Source: Anaeromicrobium sediminis
Lineage (GTDB): Bacteria; Bacillota; Clostridia; Peptostreptococcales; Thermotaleaceae
Direction of reading: 5' to 3'
Length of the DNA: 64,000 nt
Assembly (NCBI RefSeq): GCF_002270055.1
Contig: NZ_NIBG01000003.1
Coordinates: forward strand, 1 to 64,000
Below are positions 42,993-50,762 of this stretch, one piece after another (the stretch's first letter is position 1; each line of letters opens with the position of its first letter). The notes under the pieces were generated by a model. It did not search any database. It was not told the origin of the DNA and worked only from the letters and a program-made list of their open reading frames with translations. The translations under genes were made by a program, and so were the position numbers.

Positions 42993-44111
42993 ATGAAAAT
43001 TAGAGACTTCGGTGTAGAAATTTGGATGAATCTATATGAAAATAACTGTGAATATAATTTGGCAGAAACTTGTGTAGAATCCTTAACTGTAAAAGAATTA
43101 CTTCAAATAGCAGGGAAAGAAGAAGAAGTCATTGAAAATATTTTGAATATGAAACTAACTTATGGTGCCATTGAAGGGGCAATTCCCCTTAGAAAAGGAA
43201 TTGCATCTCTTTATAAAAAAGCAAAGCTTAATAATATTTCTGTTACTCATGGAGCCATTGGTGCAAATGAGCTAGCATTAATGACTTTGGTAGAACCCCA
43301 TGATCGTGTAATATCTGTATTACCCACTTATCAGCAACATTATTCCATTCCAGAATCTATTGGAGCTGATGTGAAAATATTAAAGCTTTTACCTGAGAAT
43401 AATTTCTTACCTGATTTAGATGAATTAAGAAGTTATGCAAATGAAAAAACAAAATTAATTTGTATTAACAATCCCAATAATCCTACAGGGTCATTAATGG
43501 ATGAATCTTTTCTTAAAGAAATTATTGAAATTGCCCGATCTATAGATGCATATATTTTGTCAGATGAAGTATATAGGGGATTGAATCATAATGGACAGAG
43601 CTTTTCTGCATCTATTGCGGATTTATATGAAAAGGGAATCAGTACGGGAAGCATGTCTAAGACCTTTTCTTTAGCAGGCCTTCGAATTGGTTGGATTTGT
43701 GGACCTGAGGAATTTATTGAAATGATTAATAGAAGAAGGGACTACAATACTATTAGTTGTGGTATGATCGATGAGTATTTGGCAGGAATTGCTTTAGAAA
43801 ATAAGGAAAAAATTATTGGAAGAAATTTAGGTATTCTAAGAAATAATATTAAAATATTAGATAAATGGATTGCACAAGAGCCGAAGCTTAGCTATGTGAA
43901 GCCAAAGGCAGGAACCACTGCTTTTGTTAAATATGATTTTGATATACCCTCGGAGGAATTTTGCGAAAAACTATTAAAAGAAACAGGGGTCATGTTTGTT
44001 CCTGGCAAAGCTATGGATATGGAAGGTTTTATTAGAATCGGCTATGCTAATAATGCCCAAGTTATAGAGGACGGATTGAAAAAGGTATCTCAATTCCTGA
44101 AAGATTTATAG
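42993..44111 (+). CDS. PLP-dependent aminotransferase class I/II
   Basis: A 372-residue fold-type I aminotransferase. Seen: NNPNNPTGSLMDE (about residue 160), ILSDEVYRGL with the Asp-x-x-Tyr pair, and the Schiff-base Lys in STGSMSKTFSLAGLRIGW (about 224). The closing FIRIGYAN supplies the carboxylate-binding Arg. It completes a three-gene operon with dehydratase and OCD-like proteins, probably for breaking down or interconverting one amino acid selected by the PucR regulator (inference). Confidence 0.92.
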   Translation: MKIRDFGVEIWMNLYENNCEYNLAETCVESLTVKELLQIAGKEEEVIENILNMKLTYGAIEGAIPLRKGIASLYKKAKLNNISVTHGAIGANELALMTLVEPHDRVISVLPTYQQHYSIPESIGADVKILKLLPENNFLPDLDELRSYANEKTKLICINNPNNPTGSLMDESFLKEIIEIARSIDAYILSDEVYRGLNHNGQSFSASIADLYEKGISTGSMSKTFSLAGLRIGWICGPEEFIEMINRRRDYNTISCGMIDEYLAGIALENKEKIIGRNLGILRNNIKILDKWIAQEPKLSYVKPKAGTTAFVKYDFDIPSEEFCEKLLKETGVMFVPGKAMDMEGFIRIGYANNAQVIEDGLKKVSQFLKDL

Positions 44112-44160
44112 GAATAAATGAAACTTTTAAACTAAAAAGTACATAAACTTACTTTTTTAT

Positions 44161-44198
44161 AAACAAAGCATATAAACTATGCTTTGTTTATTTTTTTT
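44161..44198 (+). terminator. Terminator after the amino-acid operon
   Basis: Stem AAACAAAGCATA / TATGCTTTGTTT with eight T. Confidence 0.92.
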
Positions 44199-44215
44199 AT
44201 ATTTACCAAAAAATG

Positions 44216-44246
44216 TGTTTTAAATATGTTTTATGTGGTATATATA
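44216..44246 (+). promoter_or_regulatory. Conserved upstream element of rubrerythrin copy 1
   Basis: A 31-base block (TGTTTTAAATATGTTTTATG...TATATATA) matches 49872-49902 upstream of the second rubrerythrin at all but one position. It is about 85-115 bases before the start codon and probably holds the promoter or a redox-responsive operator. Confidence 0.6.
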
Positions 44247-44331
44247 TGAAGGGTGGGGGAGAAATCAAAAAAGTAAAAGATGAATCCCAAAATAAAAAAT
44301 ATATATTCGGAATTAATAGGAGGAAATTAAA

Positions 44332-44880
44332 ATGGAAAAATTTATTTGTAAAGTATGTGGATATGTACATGAAGGAGCAGAAGCACCAGAGGCCTGTCCT
44401 CAGTGTAAAGCACCAAAGGCGCAATTCGTAGCACAATCTCAAACAGATTTAAGCTGGGCAGATGAGCACTTTGTAGGAGTAGCTAAAGATGTAGACCAAG
44501 AGATATTAGAAGGATTAAGACAAAACTTCATGGGAGAATGTACAGAAGTAGGAATGTACTTAGCTATGAGCCGTCAAGCAGATAGAGAAGGATTCCCAGA
44601 AGTAGCAGAAGCATATAAGAGAATTGCATGGGAAGAAGCAGAGCATGCTGCTAAATTTGCAGAGTTATTAGGAGAAGTAGTAACAGATTCTACTAAGAAA
44701 AACTTACAAATGAGAGTAGATGCAGAGCATGGAGCATGTATGGGTAAAAAAGAATTAGCAACTAAAGCTAAGAAATTAAACTTAGATGCAGTTCATGACA
44801 CTGTACATGAAATGTGTAAAGATGAAGCAAGACATGGAATGGCATTTAAAGGATTATTAGAAAGATATTTTGGAAAATAA
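44332..44880 (+). CDS. Reverse rubrerythrin, copy 1
   Basis: A 182-residue non-haem iron peroxidase with the domain order reversed relative to classical rubrerythrin. The rubredoxin domain (residues 1-33, CKVCGYVHE and CPQCKAP) comes first and the ferritin-like diiron domain follows, with [23 protein letters not shown] and DEARHGMAF as ligand motifs. It reduces hydrogen peroxide and protects anaerobes from oxygen. It differs at only three residues from the copy at 50011. An AATAGGAGG site precedes the ATG. Confidence 0.96.
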   Translation: MEKFICKVCGYVHEGAEAPEACPQCKAPKAQFVAQSQTDLSWADEHFVGVAKDVDQEILEGLRQNFMGECTEVGMYLAMSRQADREGFPEVAEAYKRIAWEEAEHAAKFAELLGEVVTDSTKKNLQMRVDAEHGACMGKKELATKAKKLNLDAVHDTVHEMCKDEARHGMAFKGLLERYFGK

Positions 44881-44888
44881 GATAAGTT

Positions 44889-44922
44889 AAAAGCAGGTAC
44901 CTAAATGGGGTACCTGCTTTTT
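44889..44922 (+). terminator. Terminator after rubrerythrin copy 1
   Basis: Stem AAAAGCAGGTACC / GGTACCTGCTTTT plus T. The same terminator, with two changes, follows the second copy. Confidence 0.92.
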
Positions 44923-44929
44923 AATATCA

Positions 44930-45058
44930 TTAATAACCGCCACCAAAACCACCAAAGCTACAGTTACAGAACAATATTACTAGTAATAAGAAGAAGAATA
45001 GTAAACTACTATTGTCACCAAGTATACCACCAATGTGTTCATATTGTTTATCAGCCAT
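44930..45058 (-). CDS. Hydrophobic micropeptide, YjcZ-like, paralogue 1
   Basis: A 42-residue protein reading a short polar N-terminus (MADKQYEHIGG), a single membrane helix SSLLFFFLLLVILFCNC and the tail SFGGFGGGY. An AAAGGGGG site lies upstream of the ATG. Two relatives at 46124 and 46407 share SLLFFFLLLVI.FCNC and FGGFGG. The plan is like the small YjcZ/sporulation hydrophobic proteins of Firmicutes, so a spore-surface or envelope role is possible. Confidence 0.78.
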   Translation of the reverse strand: MADKQYEHIGGILGDNSSLLFFFLLLVILFCNCSFGGFGGGY

Positions 45059-45106
45059 CTAATTATGCCCCCTTTATAATTATGGATTTACTAAATTTAT
45101 TCCTTT

Positions 45107-45161
45107 GTTTGTGCCATAATACAAAGTATTCAGGTTAGAAGACATGTGTTACTAAATAATG
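45107..45161 (-). promoter_or_regulatory. Conserved promoter module of micropeptide 1
   Basis: On the minus strand a block CATTATTTAGTAACACATGTC is followed by TGAATA and then TTTGTATTATGGCACAAA. The TGAATA box ends exactly 74 bases before the start codon region in all three paralogues (here at 45127-45132). This is strong evidence for shared control. Confidence 0.6.
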
Positions 45162-45216
45162 GTTTTTCTTACTTTACACATGACAAAACTACTCCTAATA
45201 AGAATAATATATCTGA

Positions 45217-45247
45217 AGCAGACACTAAGATGTGTCTGCTTTTTTTA
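45217..45247 (+). terminator. Terminator upstream of the TPR gene
   Basis: Stem AGCAGACAC / GTGTCTGCT with seven T. No plus-strand gene precedes it directly, so it may terminate readthrough or a small RNA. Confidence 0.75.
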
Positions 45248-45344
45248 AGTAGAATTTAATATAATTGTTATATTTCCGTAATTGTAAGTAAATTTCATGT
45301 TGTGTATAATTGTAATTGTTTTCGAAAACAGGAAAAGAGGGATA

Positions 45345-46022
45345 ATGATGAAAAGTTTTATGTTATTTTATTTAATTAGTATGTTTACAGGAAACCCTTT
45401 AATGGCATTAATTGGAGTTATTATAATCTATGCCTTAGCAGATAAATTTTATTTTGGATTTTTACCTGATTTTACAAAGTCCTTTAGAAGAAATAGAAGA
45501 ATAAAAAAGAACTTAAAGGCCTTGGAATTAAATCCTCAAAATGCACAAGCGGCTCTGTCTTTAGGATTGTTGTATGTTGAAAAGAAAAGATATAAAGAGG
45601 CAATCCAGTATTTAAATCACCCTAAATTAAAGGATAATGAAACGGCTAATTATCTGTATAATATGGGCATAAGTTTAATGGAAATAGGAGAAATCGGTGA
45701 GGGGAAAGAGTGTATTATTAAATCACTAGATTTAAATCCAAGTGTAGGATATGGATTACCATATATTTATTTACTAAATAGCGAAATGAAAAGTAAATCA
45801 TCCAATTTAGATAAAATAAGGGATTTAGAAGAAAAGATAGAGAGATTTTCTAATACAGAAAACCTATATAAAATGGGTATGATTTATAAGAACCTAGGGA
45901 ATAAGGATAAAGCAAAGAGATTATTTTCAAAGGCTATAACTGAATATTCCTATTGTCCAAAGGGAATAAGGAGAATTCATAGAAAGTGGGCTATTTTATC
46001 CAGAATAAGAAAGATCAAATAA
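45345..46022 (+). CDS. Tetratricopeptide-repeat protein with N-terminal membrane anchor
   Basis: A 225-residue protein. One membrane segment (about residues 14-34, GNPLMALIGVIIIYALADKF) is followed by a basic stretch and three or four TPR units (KALELNPQNAQAALSLGLLYVEKK.., ETANYLYNMGISLMEIG.., ENLYKMGMIYKNLGNKDKAKRLF..). It is probably a scaffold at the membrane; partner unknown. The ATGATG at 45345 follows AAGAGGG, and the 16 upstream codons are not included. Confidence 0.85.
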   Translation: MMKSFMLFYLISMFTGNPLMALIGVIIIYALADKFYFGFLPDFTKSFRRNRRIKKNLKALELNPQNAQAALSLGLLYVEKKRYKEAIQYLNHPKLKDNETANYLYNMGISLMEIGEIGEGKECIIKSLDLNPSVGYGLPYIYLLNSEMKSKSSNLDKIRDLEEKIERFSNTENLYKMGMIYKNLGNKDKAKRLFSKAITEYSYCPKGIRRIHRKWAILSRIRKIK

Positions 46023-46086
46023 TAAGGGCAGTATAAGTAGCTGTGTTATCATACACAAAATAAGATACATATATGCCTTTTAATGT

Positions 46087-46117
46087 TAAAAGACCAGAAG
46101 CATTTCTGGTCTTTTTA
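46087..46117. terminator. Bidirectional terminator (TPR gene / micropeptide 2)
   Basis: Stem AAAAGACCAGAA / TTCTGGTCTTTT-like with a 4-6 base loop; T run on the plus strand, weaker on the minus strand. Confidence 0.78.
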
Positions 46118-46123
46118 ATTTCC

Positions 46124-46237
46124 TTAGTAACCGCCAAAGCCTCCAAAGATTCCACAGTTACAGAATAAGATAACAAGTAATAAGAAGAAAAATAATAAAC
46201 TACTATCAGCTCCACCATATCCTATATTGTCACACAT
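46124..46237 (-). CDS. Hydrophobic micropeptide, YjcZ-like, paralogue 2
   Basis: A 37-residue protein: MCDNIGYGGAD, helix SSLLFFFLLLVILFCNCG, tail IFGGFGGY. AAAGGAGGTGG ribosome site. Same design as the paralogues at 44930 and 46407, and the same promoter module upstream. Confidence 0.8.
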   Translation of the reverse strand: MCDNIGYGGADSSLLFFFLLLVILFCNCGIFGGFGGY

Positions 46238-46285
46238 TTAATTCCACCTCCTTTATAATTATGTATTTATTAAACCTAATCCTGT

Positions 46286-46340
46286 ACTTGTCTTATAGTA
46301 CAAAATATTCAGTTGAGAGGACATGTGTTACTAAATAATG
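46286..46340 (-). promoter_or_regulatory. Conserved promoter module of micropeptide 2
   Basis: Minus-strand CATTATTTAGTAACACATGTC, TGAATA (46306-46311) and TTTTGTACTATAAGACAA, with the TGAATA box 74 bases from the start codon as in the other two copies. Confidence 0.6.
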
Positions 46341-46360
46341 CTTTTTTATGCCTAAGTTAA

Positions 46361-46408
46361 TGATGTTAAAAAGAATTGGGGAAGCTCCCAATCCTCTTTA
46401 ACATCATT
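46361..46408 (-). terminator. Terminator overlapping the end of micropeptide 3
   Basis: A long stem TTAATGATGTTAAA / TTTAACATCATTAA with GATTGGG / CCCAAT-like inner pairs. The stop codon of the gene on the minus strand is part of the stem. Confidence 0.75.
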
Positions 46409-46532
46409 AACAACCACCACCGTAGCCACCAAAGCCACCAAAGTAACAGTTGCAGAATATTATTACTAGTAATAAAAAGAAGAATAGTAAACTATTATCG
46501 CAACCATATCCTCCATAGTCTCTATCACACAT
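46407..46532 (-). CDS. Hydrophobic micropeptide, YjcZ-like, paralogue 3
   Basis: A 41-residue protein: MCDRDYGGYGCDN, helix SLLFFFLLLVIIFCNC, tail YFGGFGGYGGGC. AAGGAGGTG site. It has two extra Cys compared with paralogue 2. The three genes are separate units with separate promoters rather than one operon. Confidence 0.8.
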   Translation of the reverse strand: MCDRDYGGYGCDNSLLFFFLLLVIIFCNCYFGGFGGYGGGC

Positions 46533-46581
46533 TTAGTTACACCTCCTTAGAAAATATGTAGTTATTAAATTTAATCCTATA

Positions 46582-46635
46582 TTTGTGTTATAATACAAAT
46601 TATTCATGTTAAAGGACATGTGTTACTTAATAATG
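46582..46635 (-). promoter_or_regulatory. Conserved promoter module of micropeptide 3
   Basis: Minus-strand CATTATTAAGTAACACATGTC, TGAATA (46601-46606) and ATTTGTATTATAACACAAAT, with identical 74-base spacing to the start codon. Confidence 0.6.
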
Positions 46636-46721
46636 AATTTTTTTTGCCTTTTTTAGGATTTTATAAAAGATGTTTATTTAAAATAAATAATCAAATTATT
46701 TCATCATGCCTATAAAATTTG

Positions 46722-46764
46722 TTTCCAAAATAATAAAGCCCTGGATATATATCCAGATGCTTAA
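46722..46764. repeat. Short dispersed hairpin repeat, copy A
   Basis: TTCCAAAATAATAAAGC followed by a CTGGATATATATCCAG hairpin and GATGCTTAAT. A similar unit in the same orientation lies at 48599-48644. The intervening DNA carries gene fragments, so the pair may mark the limits of an inserted or rearranged segment. Confidence 0.55.
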
Positions 46765-46866
46765 TCCCCTTACCCACACCTCAACTAAATCAACAAACTA
46801 GTACACGGTAGTTACATTTACAGTCTACTTGTACACTTGTGACAATACTGAGCATAAATTGTACTA

Positions 46867-46890
46867 GGTGGATTCGAACCACAAACATGC
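46867..46890 (-). pseudogene. tRNA T-arm-like fragment
   Basis: On the minus strand GTGGTTCGAATCCAC has a 4-bp T-stem and a perfect 7-base T-loop (TTCGAAT). Upstream is AAACATGTAGCATGTTT, a hairpin without a proper anticodon loop, and no acceptor stem can be made. It looks like a degenerate tRNA piece, possibly an old attachment-site scar. The rest of 46640-47149 shows no gene. Confidence 0.4.
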
Positions 46891-47149
46891 TACATGTTTG
46901 CTAATCTTGGTCCAACTTTCCCTGTTGGCGGGTTTGTACTCACTTTTGTCAATTTAAGTCTACCAACTTAATTTTTTATTTTAGTTCAGTGGTCCAATTT
47001 TGTCCTTGTATTTTTGTATCTAGTTCTCTAAAGGCTTTAGATAATGGAACAAAAAACAATCTCACGATTAATTTTAGAAAAAAACTAACTTGCCCTAACA
47101 ATTACTTGGAAGATTAGATAAAATATTTTTTTGAAATGGAGTCATACTT

Positions 47150-47422
47150 ATGAAAAAAATTGAAGTCATATGCATTGATATGTTTCAAACTTTAGTAAAC
47201 ATTTATTCAAGAAAAGAGTTTATTTGGAAGAGAATTTTGAAAGAAGAGTATACAAAAGAAATAGAAGAAAAGTATTCTAATCTTGTAGATAAAAAAATTA
47301 TAGAAAAGTTTCATGAAGATGGAGACAAGAATAATTTTCAAAATTTAAAAACTATATTCTTGGAAAAATTCACAGAAGTTTTTCAAGAACTTAAACTTAA
47401 TGCAAATTTCAAGCAATTTTAA
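47150..47422 (+). pseudogene. Truncated HAD-family hydrolase (N-terminal fragment)
   Basis: A 90-residue frame that starts like a HAD hydrolase, with motif I as ICIDMFQTLVN (nucleophile Asp at residue 10), then the helical cap region. Motifs II-IV are missing; family members have about 220 residues. The remainder is not found downstream, so it is probably a broken gene. It has a GGAG ribosome site. Confidence 0.65.
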
Positions 47423-47605
47423 CACAACACAACGGTAATTGAGTTGCGTTTATTAATGCCTATTAATTATTCTTCAAAACAGTATTTAAGGTATAGTTAA
47501 AAAATTGAAACTTTTTACATATTGATAAATACAATATATTATTATACATAAAATTTAATATCTTATAATCAGATAAACTTTATTTATAAAGAAAGGAGGA
47601 TTATA

Positions 47606-47812
47606 ATGGCAGTTCAATCTTTTGCATATGTTACGAATGAAGGAGATGACGCTGTATCAGTAATAAGAATATCAGACAATACAGTTGTTGATACTATATT
47701 AGATGTTGGAGAGGAACCAGTGGGAGTAGCAATAACTCCTCCCAAGCCTCCTAAGATAAGAATAACTAATAAAGTTATGACTGCTATAATTGTTGATAAA
47801 GGTTACAATTAA
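47606..47812 (+). CDS. Single-blade YVTN beta-propeller-like small protein
   Basis: A 68-residue protein whose first 44 residues are one YVTN/YncE repeat (AYVTNEGDDAVSVIRISDNTVVDTI..VGEEPVGVAITP), followed by a Pro-rich turn and a short strand-forming tail. Normal proteins of this type have six or seven repeats, so this is either a fragment or a small repeat protein. It has a strong AAAGGAGG site and a terminator, so it is probably expressed. Such repeats with Pro-rich linkers occur in spore-surface proteins of Clostridia (inference). Confidence 0.6.
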   Translation: MAVQSFAYVTNEGDDAVSVIRISDNTVVDTILDVGEEPVGVAITPPKPPKIRITNKVMTAIIVDKGYN

Positions 47813-47829
47813 AAAGATAAATTACATTA

Positions 47830-47875
47830 GAAAGGGTAGTTTATTACATGAATTTTGTAATGTACTACCCTTTTG
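47830..47875. terminator. Bidirectional terminator (YVTN / DUF4489)
   Basis: Stem AAAGGGTAGT..ATTACAT / ATGTAATGTACTACCCTTT, about 18 pairs, between convergent genes. Confidence 0.85.
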
Positions 47876-47985
47876 AATGTAGTTTTCATAATCTCCTTTT
47901 CGGTTCCAGAAGGCTTCAACAAAAGTAATCATGTGAAAAAAATTTTCTTTCTTCAAGTAACATTAATACTTTCAACCCATCTTCC

Positions 47986-48456
47986 TTAAGAAGCAACTTG
48001 AATTAGTTCAATAATATATTTGCAGCAGTCTATATGAAAGCAATCTAAGCATTCGCAAAAAGTTACTGTAAATGTTTTTTTAGATTCTCCATTTCCGTTA
48101 TCCTCTCCAACAACAGATTGTATATACTCCCATTCCTGTAATATTTCTTTTTCTTTATTTTTACACTCTCTAGTAAGTCTAAATTTTAAAGTTATAGTAC
48201 TATCTGTATCAGCATTAAGATTTACAACGCTAATGATAGATGAAAATTCAATATTTACATACGCCTTGCGTAAAGATCGAGTATCAACAGTAACAGAAGC
48301 TAGTTTTATAGGGGGCATCATTGGATTGCTTGGATTATCATTAAGTGTAGATGGTATATAAGGATCGAATATTTTCCCACATTCTAAAGTTAGTATGCAA
48401 TCTGTTCCTTCCTCTTTGTCAGAATGTTTTTTTTTATAATTATAGTATGTTGACAT
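47986..48456 (-). CDS. DUF4489-like cysteine-containing protein (probable spore-surface protein)
   Basis: A 156-residue protein with the order ILTLECGKIF (about residue 22), KLASVTVDTRSLRKAYVNIEFSS, LKFRLTREC and the C-terminal TVTFCECLDCFHIDCCKYIIEL, rich in Cys. This agrees with my memory of the DUF4489 family of spore-forming Clostridia, whose function is not known. The Cys cluster and lack of signal peptide suggest a cross-linked coat or exosporium component. A GGAAGGAG site precedes the ATG. Confidence 0.7.
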   Translation of the reverse strand: MSTYYNYKKKHSDKEEGTDCILTLECGKIFDPYIPSTLNDNPSNPMMPPIKLASVTVDTRSLRKAYVNIEFSSIISVVNLNADTDSTITLKFRLTRECKNKEKEILQEWEYIQSVVGEDNGNGESKKTFTVTFCECLDCFHIDCCKYIIELIQVAS

Positions 48457-48598
48457 ATATCTCCTTCCTTTATTTTTATTAACTTCTAAGTATATGGGAA
48501 GTTTAATATATTTTATGATACAAGTAGACTAGTTGTGATGTACTGCAAAATAACTAGCTAAAACAAATAAAACGAACGTAACACAATAGCAATTATGC

Positions 48599-48644
48599 TT
48601 CTAAAATAATAAAGCACCTGGACATGTATCCAAGTGCTCTTAAT
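48599..48644. repeat. Short dispersed hairpin repeat, copy B
   Basis: TTCTAAAATAATAAAGC then hairpin AGCACCTGGA / TCCAAGTGCT, matching copy A at 46722 in lead sequence and stem plan. The remaining 48457-48881 gap also holds ACAAGTAGACT (48521), which is the reverse complement of a motif at 46823, but no gene. Confidence 0.55.
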
Positions 48645-48881
48645 TTATATTACTTATATTATATTTATATAATTCATCTTCAAAAATTTAACCAACGAAA
48701 TTGTTAATTGCACGTATTATAACTTTCTTTTTTATGAAAAAATAACTTCTTGAGGTCATTTTTAAATGATGTAGAAAAAATTTATACATAGGTATCTGAA
48801 ATGTGAGAATACAAACAGTCTAGTGACAGCACAATAAAAGTATATTAAGATTTCATAAATTTAAATTAATAGGAGGCAATA

Positions 48882-49697
48882 ATGAAAAAAAAGATATTCA
48901 TATTTATGCTAGTTTTTATATTAAGTACCTTACTTGCAGACTGCAATGAAAGGGTAGTACCAACAAATAGCAATAATATATCCTATACAAAATTAGCAAA
49001 TTTTTATGATAAAAATCAAGAAACTAATACTGATTTTGATCCTACTCCTAAAATGATTGCGTCTATTCCTGAAGAAAAAATTTATCTATACGCTTTACAG
49101 GAACAAGATGGTTGGTATAAAGGTATGGTATTGAGCATAAACGGAGTCAATAAATTTTTTGATTGGAGAAATATAACCTTCAAATCATTTATGCCTAAGT
49201 TACATTATTTAGATTTAAATAATGATAATAAAAAGGAATTAGTCGTCATACTAATTCACAATAAGGGAACGGGAATATATGTTACTGAAGTTCATATACT
49301 AAATACTAAAAATTTATGTGAATATAAAGTTAAAGATGCTTTAGATATAATTAAAGAGAATGTTGAAACAAAAATAGTATCTAAAAAAGAAGTGGATATA
49401 AAAATAAATGATATCATTTATAATGTGAAAATAGGTCATATTCCACAAGAACATTCAGCAATTACTCCTAGTGAGGTTTCAGAATTTTACTATGAAGATT
49501 TAATAAATTATTCTGTTAGGGATAATACCTTAAACGTTGTGGTAGGTGTAGAAGTTAAGGAACAGCCTTTAGCATATCTAGGATTTTTTATTATTGATTA
49601 TTATTTTAAGGATGGTGAATTTAAGGCTAATAGAATAACATTTAAGGGAAATCCAACAGTAACTGTAACCACTAAAAAACTGAATAAAAGAAATTAA
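48882..49697 (+). CDS. Probable secreted or lipid-anchored protein of unknown function
   Basis: A 271-residue protein with a Lys-rich start, hydrophobic signal (IFIFMLVFILSTLL) and ADC, a near-lipobox in which Asp stands at the -1 position, so lipidation is doubtful. The mature part has a segment YLDLNNDNKKELVVILIHNKGTG resembling Asp-rich calcium-binding repeats (FG-GAP/VCBS type). No known family recognised. It has an ATAGGAGG site and a terminator after its stop. Confidence 0.75.
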   Translation: MKKKIFIFMLVFILSTLLADCNERVVPTNSNNISYTKLANFYDKNQETNTDFDPTPKMIASIPEEKIYLYALQEQDGWYKGMVLSINGVNKFFDWRNITFKSFMPKLHYLDLNNDNKKELVVILIHNKGTGIYVTEVHILNTKNLCEYKVKDALDIIKENVETKIVSKKEVDIKINDIIYNVKIGHIPQEHSAITPSEVSEFYYEDLINYSVRDNTLNVVVGVEVKEQPLAYLGFFIIDYYFKDGEFKANRITFKGNPTVTVTTKKLNKRN

Positions 49698-49734
49698 CTA
49701 TAGTAAACTTATATAACCATTGAAATTCAAACCC

Positions 49735-49764
49735 TTAAAGGAGATTACAACAATCTCCTTTTTA
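49735..49764 (+). terminator. Terminator after the secreted protein gene
   Basis: Stem AAAGGAGATT / AATCTCCTTT with T-tract. Confidence 0.87.
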
Positions 49765-49871
49765 TTTTTAATGAAATATATTATTTTGCATCTTGTGACA
49801 TGGGTGCTGCTCTTACTCCTAATAAGAATAATTTACTAATGCATCAAAAAATAAAAAAGTTTTTAAAAAGA

Positions 49872-49902
49872 TGTTTTAAATATGTTTTAGGTGGTATATA
49901 TA
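49872..49902 (+). promoter_or_regulatory. Conserved upstream element of rubrerythrin copy 2
   Basis: Same 31-base block as at 44216-44246 with one substitution, about 110-140 bases before the start codon. The DNA between this block and the gene is not conserved between copies except for the ribosome site region. Confidence 0.6.
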
Positions 49903-50010
49903 CCATGGGTAAGAAATTAAGGTGATAAAAAAGAGCTCTTTAACACCATAGATAATAATAAAAAAATTAAATCGTATAGATTAAAAGTGAATTAATAGGA
50001 GGAAATTAAA

Positions 50011-50559
50011 ATGGAAAAATTTATTTGTAAAGTATGTGGATATGTACATGAAGGAGCAGAAGCACCAGAGGCCTGTCCTCAGTGTAAGGCACCAAAGGAG
50101 CAATTTGTAGCACAATCTCAAACAGATTTAAGCTGGGCAGATGAGCACTTTGTTGGAGTAGCTAAGGATGTAGATCCTGAAATTATAGAAGGATTAAGAC
50201 AAAACTTTATGGGAGAATGTACAGAAGTGGGAATGTATTTAGCAATGAGCCGTCAAGCAGACAGAGAAGGATTCCCAGAAGTGGCAGAAGCATATAAGAG
50301 AATAGCATGGGAAGAAGCAGAACATGCTGCTAAATTCGCAGAGCTATTAGGAGAGGTAGTAACAGATTCTACTAAGAAAAACTTACAAATGAGAGTAGAT
50401 GCAGAACACGGAGCATGTATGGGTAAAAAAGAATTAGCAACTAAGGCTAAGAAATTAAACTTAGATGCAGTTCATGATACTGTACATGAAATGTGTAAAG
50501 ATGAAGCAAGACATGGAATGGCATTTAAAGGATTATTAGAAAGATATTTTGGAAAATAA
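50011..50559 (+). CDS. Reverse rubrerythrin, copy 2
   Basis: A 182-residue reverse rubrerythrin identical to the copy at 44332 except for Ala30Glu, Gln53Pro and Leu56Ile (approximate numbering). The two genes carry more silent than amino-acid differences, showing selection on the protein after duplication. All rubredoxin and diiron ligands are intact. It has the same AATAGGAGGAAATTAAA leader and a nearly identical terminator. Confidence 0.96.
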   Translation: MEKFICKVCGYVHEGAEAPEACPQCKAPKEQFVAQSQTDLSWADEHFVGVAKDVDPEIIEGLRQNFMGECTEVGMYLAMSRQADREGFPEVAEAYKRIAWEEAEHAAKFAELLGEVVTDSTKKNLQMRVDAEHGACMGKKELATKAKKLNLDAVHDTVHEMCKDEARHGMAFKGLLERYFGK

Positions 50560-50566
50560 GATAATT

Positions 50567-50602
50567 AAAAGCAGGTACCTAAATAGGGTATCTGCTTTTT
50601 TA
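50567..50602 (+). terminator. Terminator after rubrerythrin copy 2
   Basis: Stem AAAAGCAGGTACC / GGTATCTGCTTTT with T-tract; counterpart of the hairpin at 44889. Confidence 0.9.
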
Positions 50603-50762
50603 TTTACAAGGAAATTATAAATTTTTCAATCTGTGGATAAGTAAAAAAATAAGGGGTTGTAGGGGAAGAATACCCCATAAGGGTAGTGCCATATAGTCAT
50701 CAAGCTAACAATGTTATGATATAATAAAATACAAAAAATATATTTATCAAGGAGTTGATAAT

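Noticed and set aside
45180-45215. Degenerate extra micropeptide copies at 45180 and 49812 sharing ACTCCTAATAAGAATAAT
   Set aside because: The shared block is short, lacks the FCNC/FGGFGG features, and has no start codon with ribosome site.
46867-46940. A functional tRNA on the minus strand
   Set aside because: Only the T-arm is convincing; acceptor stem, D-arm and a proper anticodon loop cannot be formed.
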